Assembly: GCA_013398295.1 (NCBI GenBank)
Contig: VZSF01000114.1
Span: 179,522-243,521 of the forward strand
Reading direction: 5' to 3'
Length of the DNA: 64,000 nucleotides
Source of the DNA: Chionis minor
Lineage: Eukaryota > Chordata > Aves > Charadriiformes > Chionididae
Below, piece by piece: positions 63,298 to 64,000 of this stretch. How positions within the stretch are numbered: the first letter of the stretch is position 1; each line of letters starts with the position of its first letter. Under the pieces are notes generated by a model, which was given only the letters and a program-made list of their open reading frames with translations, did no database searches and was not told where the DNA came from. Both the position numbers and the translations under genes were made by a program.

Positions 63298-64000
63298 AAA
63301 CATTAGTGCCAGCCACTCTAGTCATGAATTGGTTTGTTTCAGAGAGCAGCTGAAATATGCATGCCTTTACTGAAATTGCGGCCACTTCTCTGAAACCTGA
63401 GTCCCCTCCTCCCAAAAAAAAACCATTTAAGCAATCCTGCCCTGGCAAGCAAAACAACTGGCCAAAGCCCAGTCTTACGTGAGGCGAATTAGTTAAACCA
63501 AAGCAAACAGCTGTGTGCCGCAGGTTTCACGGGCGCTGCCATCAGCCGGGGTGTGTGCCCGTGTGTGTGACCGCGCTCCTTCAGCTCAGGTTTTGCTCCC
63601 CCGAGGCGTGCGGAGGGAGAGCCCCAGGGAGCGAGCCGAAGGAAATAAACCTTCTGGCCAAGGGAAAGGAAGGGAGGCGTGAGGCACGTCTCTGGGCTAG
63701 CCTCCAGCCCGAGGTATCACCGAGGGACGGTGAATGGTGCAATGGTTTCCCGACTCCCCGCTCCGTGTGTTGCTGGTGTTTTCCCTGCAGCTGTGTCAGG
63801 GAGACCTCCGCGTTCCACTGGCCAGGCTCCAGGATGGCACAATCTCCCCGGGGAAAATGCTGTATGCAGGAGTGCATTAAAGCACCTATATGCTCCTCAG
63901 GGGGAAAAGTTAGCATGGGCTTTTTGAATTATGTTGAGAGCAAAGGCTCTTTAAAAGGAGAGAGGAGGGGGAAGGGTTGTTTTTCTCGCATATATTATGT
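63298..64000. other. Intergenic, nothing recognised
   Basis: GC-rich to about 63.85 kb, then AT-rich. Open frames of 111 (minus) and 82 (plus) codons overlap each other and show no domain. Confidence 0.5.

Overview
The window is vertebrate nuclear DNA, almost certainly from a bird. Signs are long AT-rich introns with canonical GT-AG exons, low repeat density, CR1 LINE fragments as the main interspersed repeats, and one fragment resembling an avian ERVL-type LTR. The species cannot be read from the sequence. Most open frames are short and arise by chance; the real coding content lies in small exons.

The main gene is APOO (MIC26, a MICOS-complex subunit of the mitochondrial inner membrane) on the plus strand. 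Its coding exons run from the ATG at 12881 in a CpG-island promoter through 17710, 20189, 22983, 24073, 26996 and 33819 to 45783-45839. A probable terminal exon with an alternative C-terminus starts at 48863, with a poly(A) signal at 49155. Exons 1-8 join in frame to 215 codons. Human MIC26 is about 198 residues (recalled).

On the minus strand, head-to-head with APOO, are two segments clearly similar to CXorf58 (about 11.6-11.75 kb and 10.6-10.8 kb). Each needs a frameshift to follow the human protein, so the locus looks degraded or carries assembly indels. Two weaker candidate exons lie at 6.7-6.9 kb and 6.27-6.33 kb. The first 3 kb look like a long AT-rich 3' UTR ending at a poly(A) signal at 3005. 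The human order KLHL15-CXorf58-APOO suggests this is KLHL15, but no KLHL15 coding sequence is present.

Repeats: CR1 copies lie at 11.9, 27.3, 35.3, 36.2, 44.9 and 62.5 kb. The four inside APOO introns are all antisense to APOO. The LTR-like fragment is at 31.5 kb in intron 6. From about 49.7 to 62.4 kb I see no supported gene. SAT1, expected next on the minus strand from human gene order, was not found.

I found no new multi-gene system. The points most worth checking are the broken CXorf58 ortholog, the two possible APOO C-termini, and the promoter, where start codons on the two strands share one CATG and the minus strand carries a perfect TISU match.
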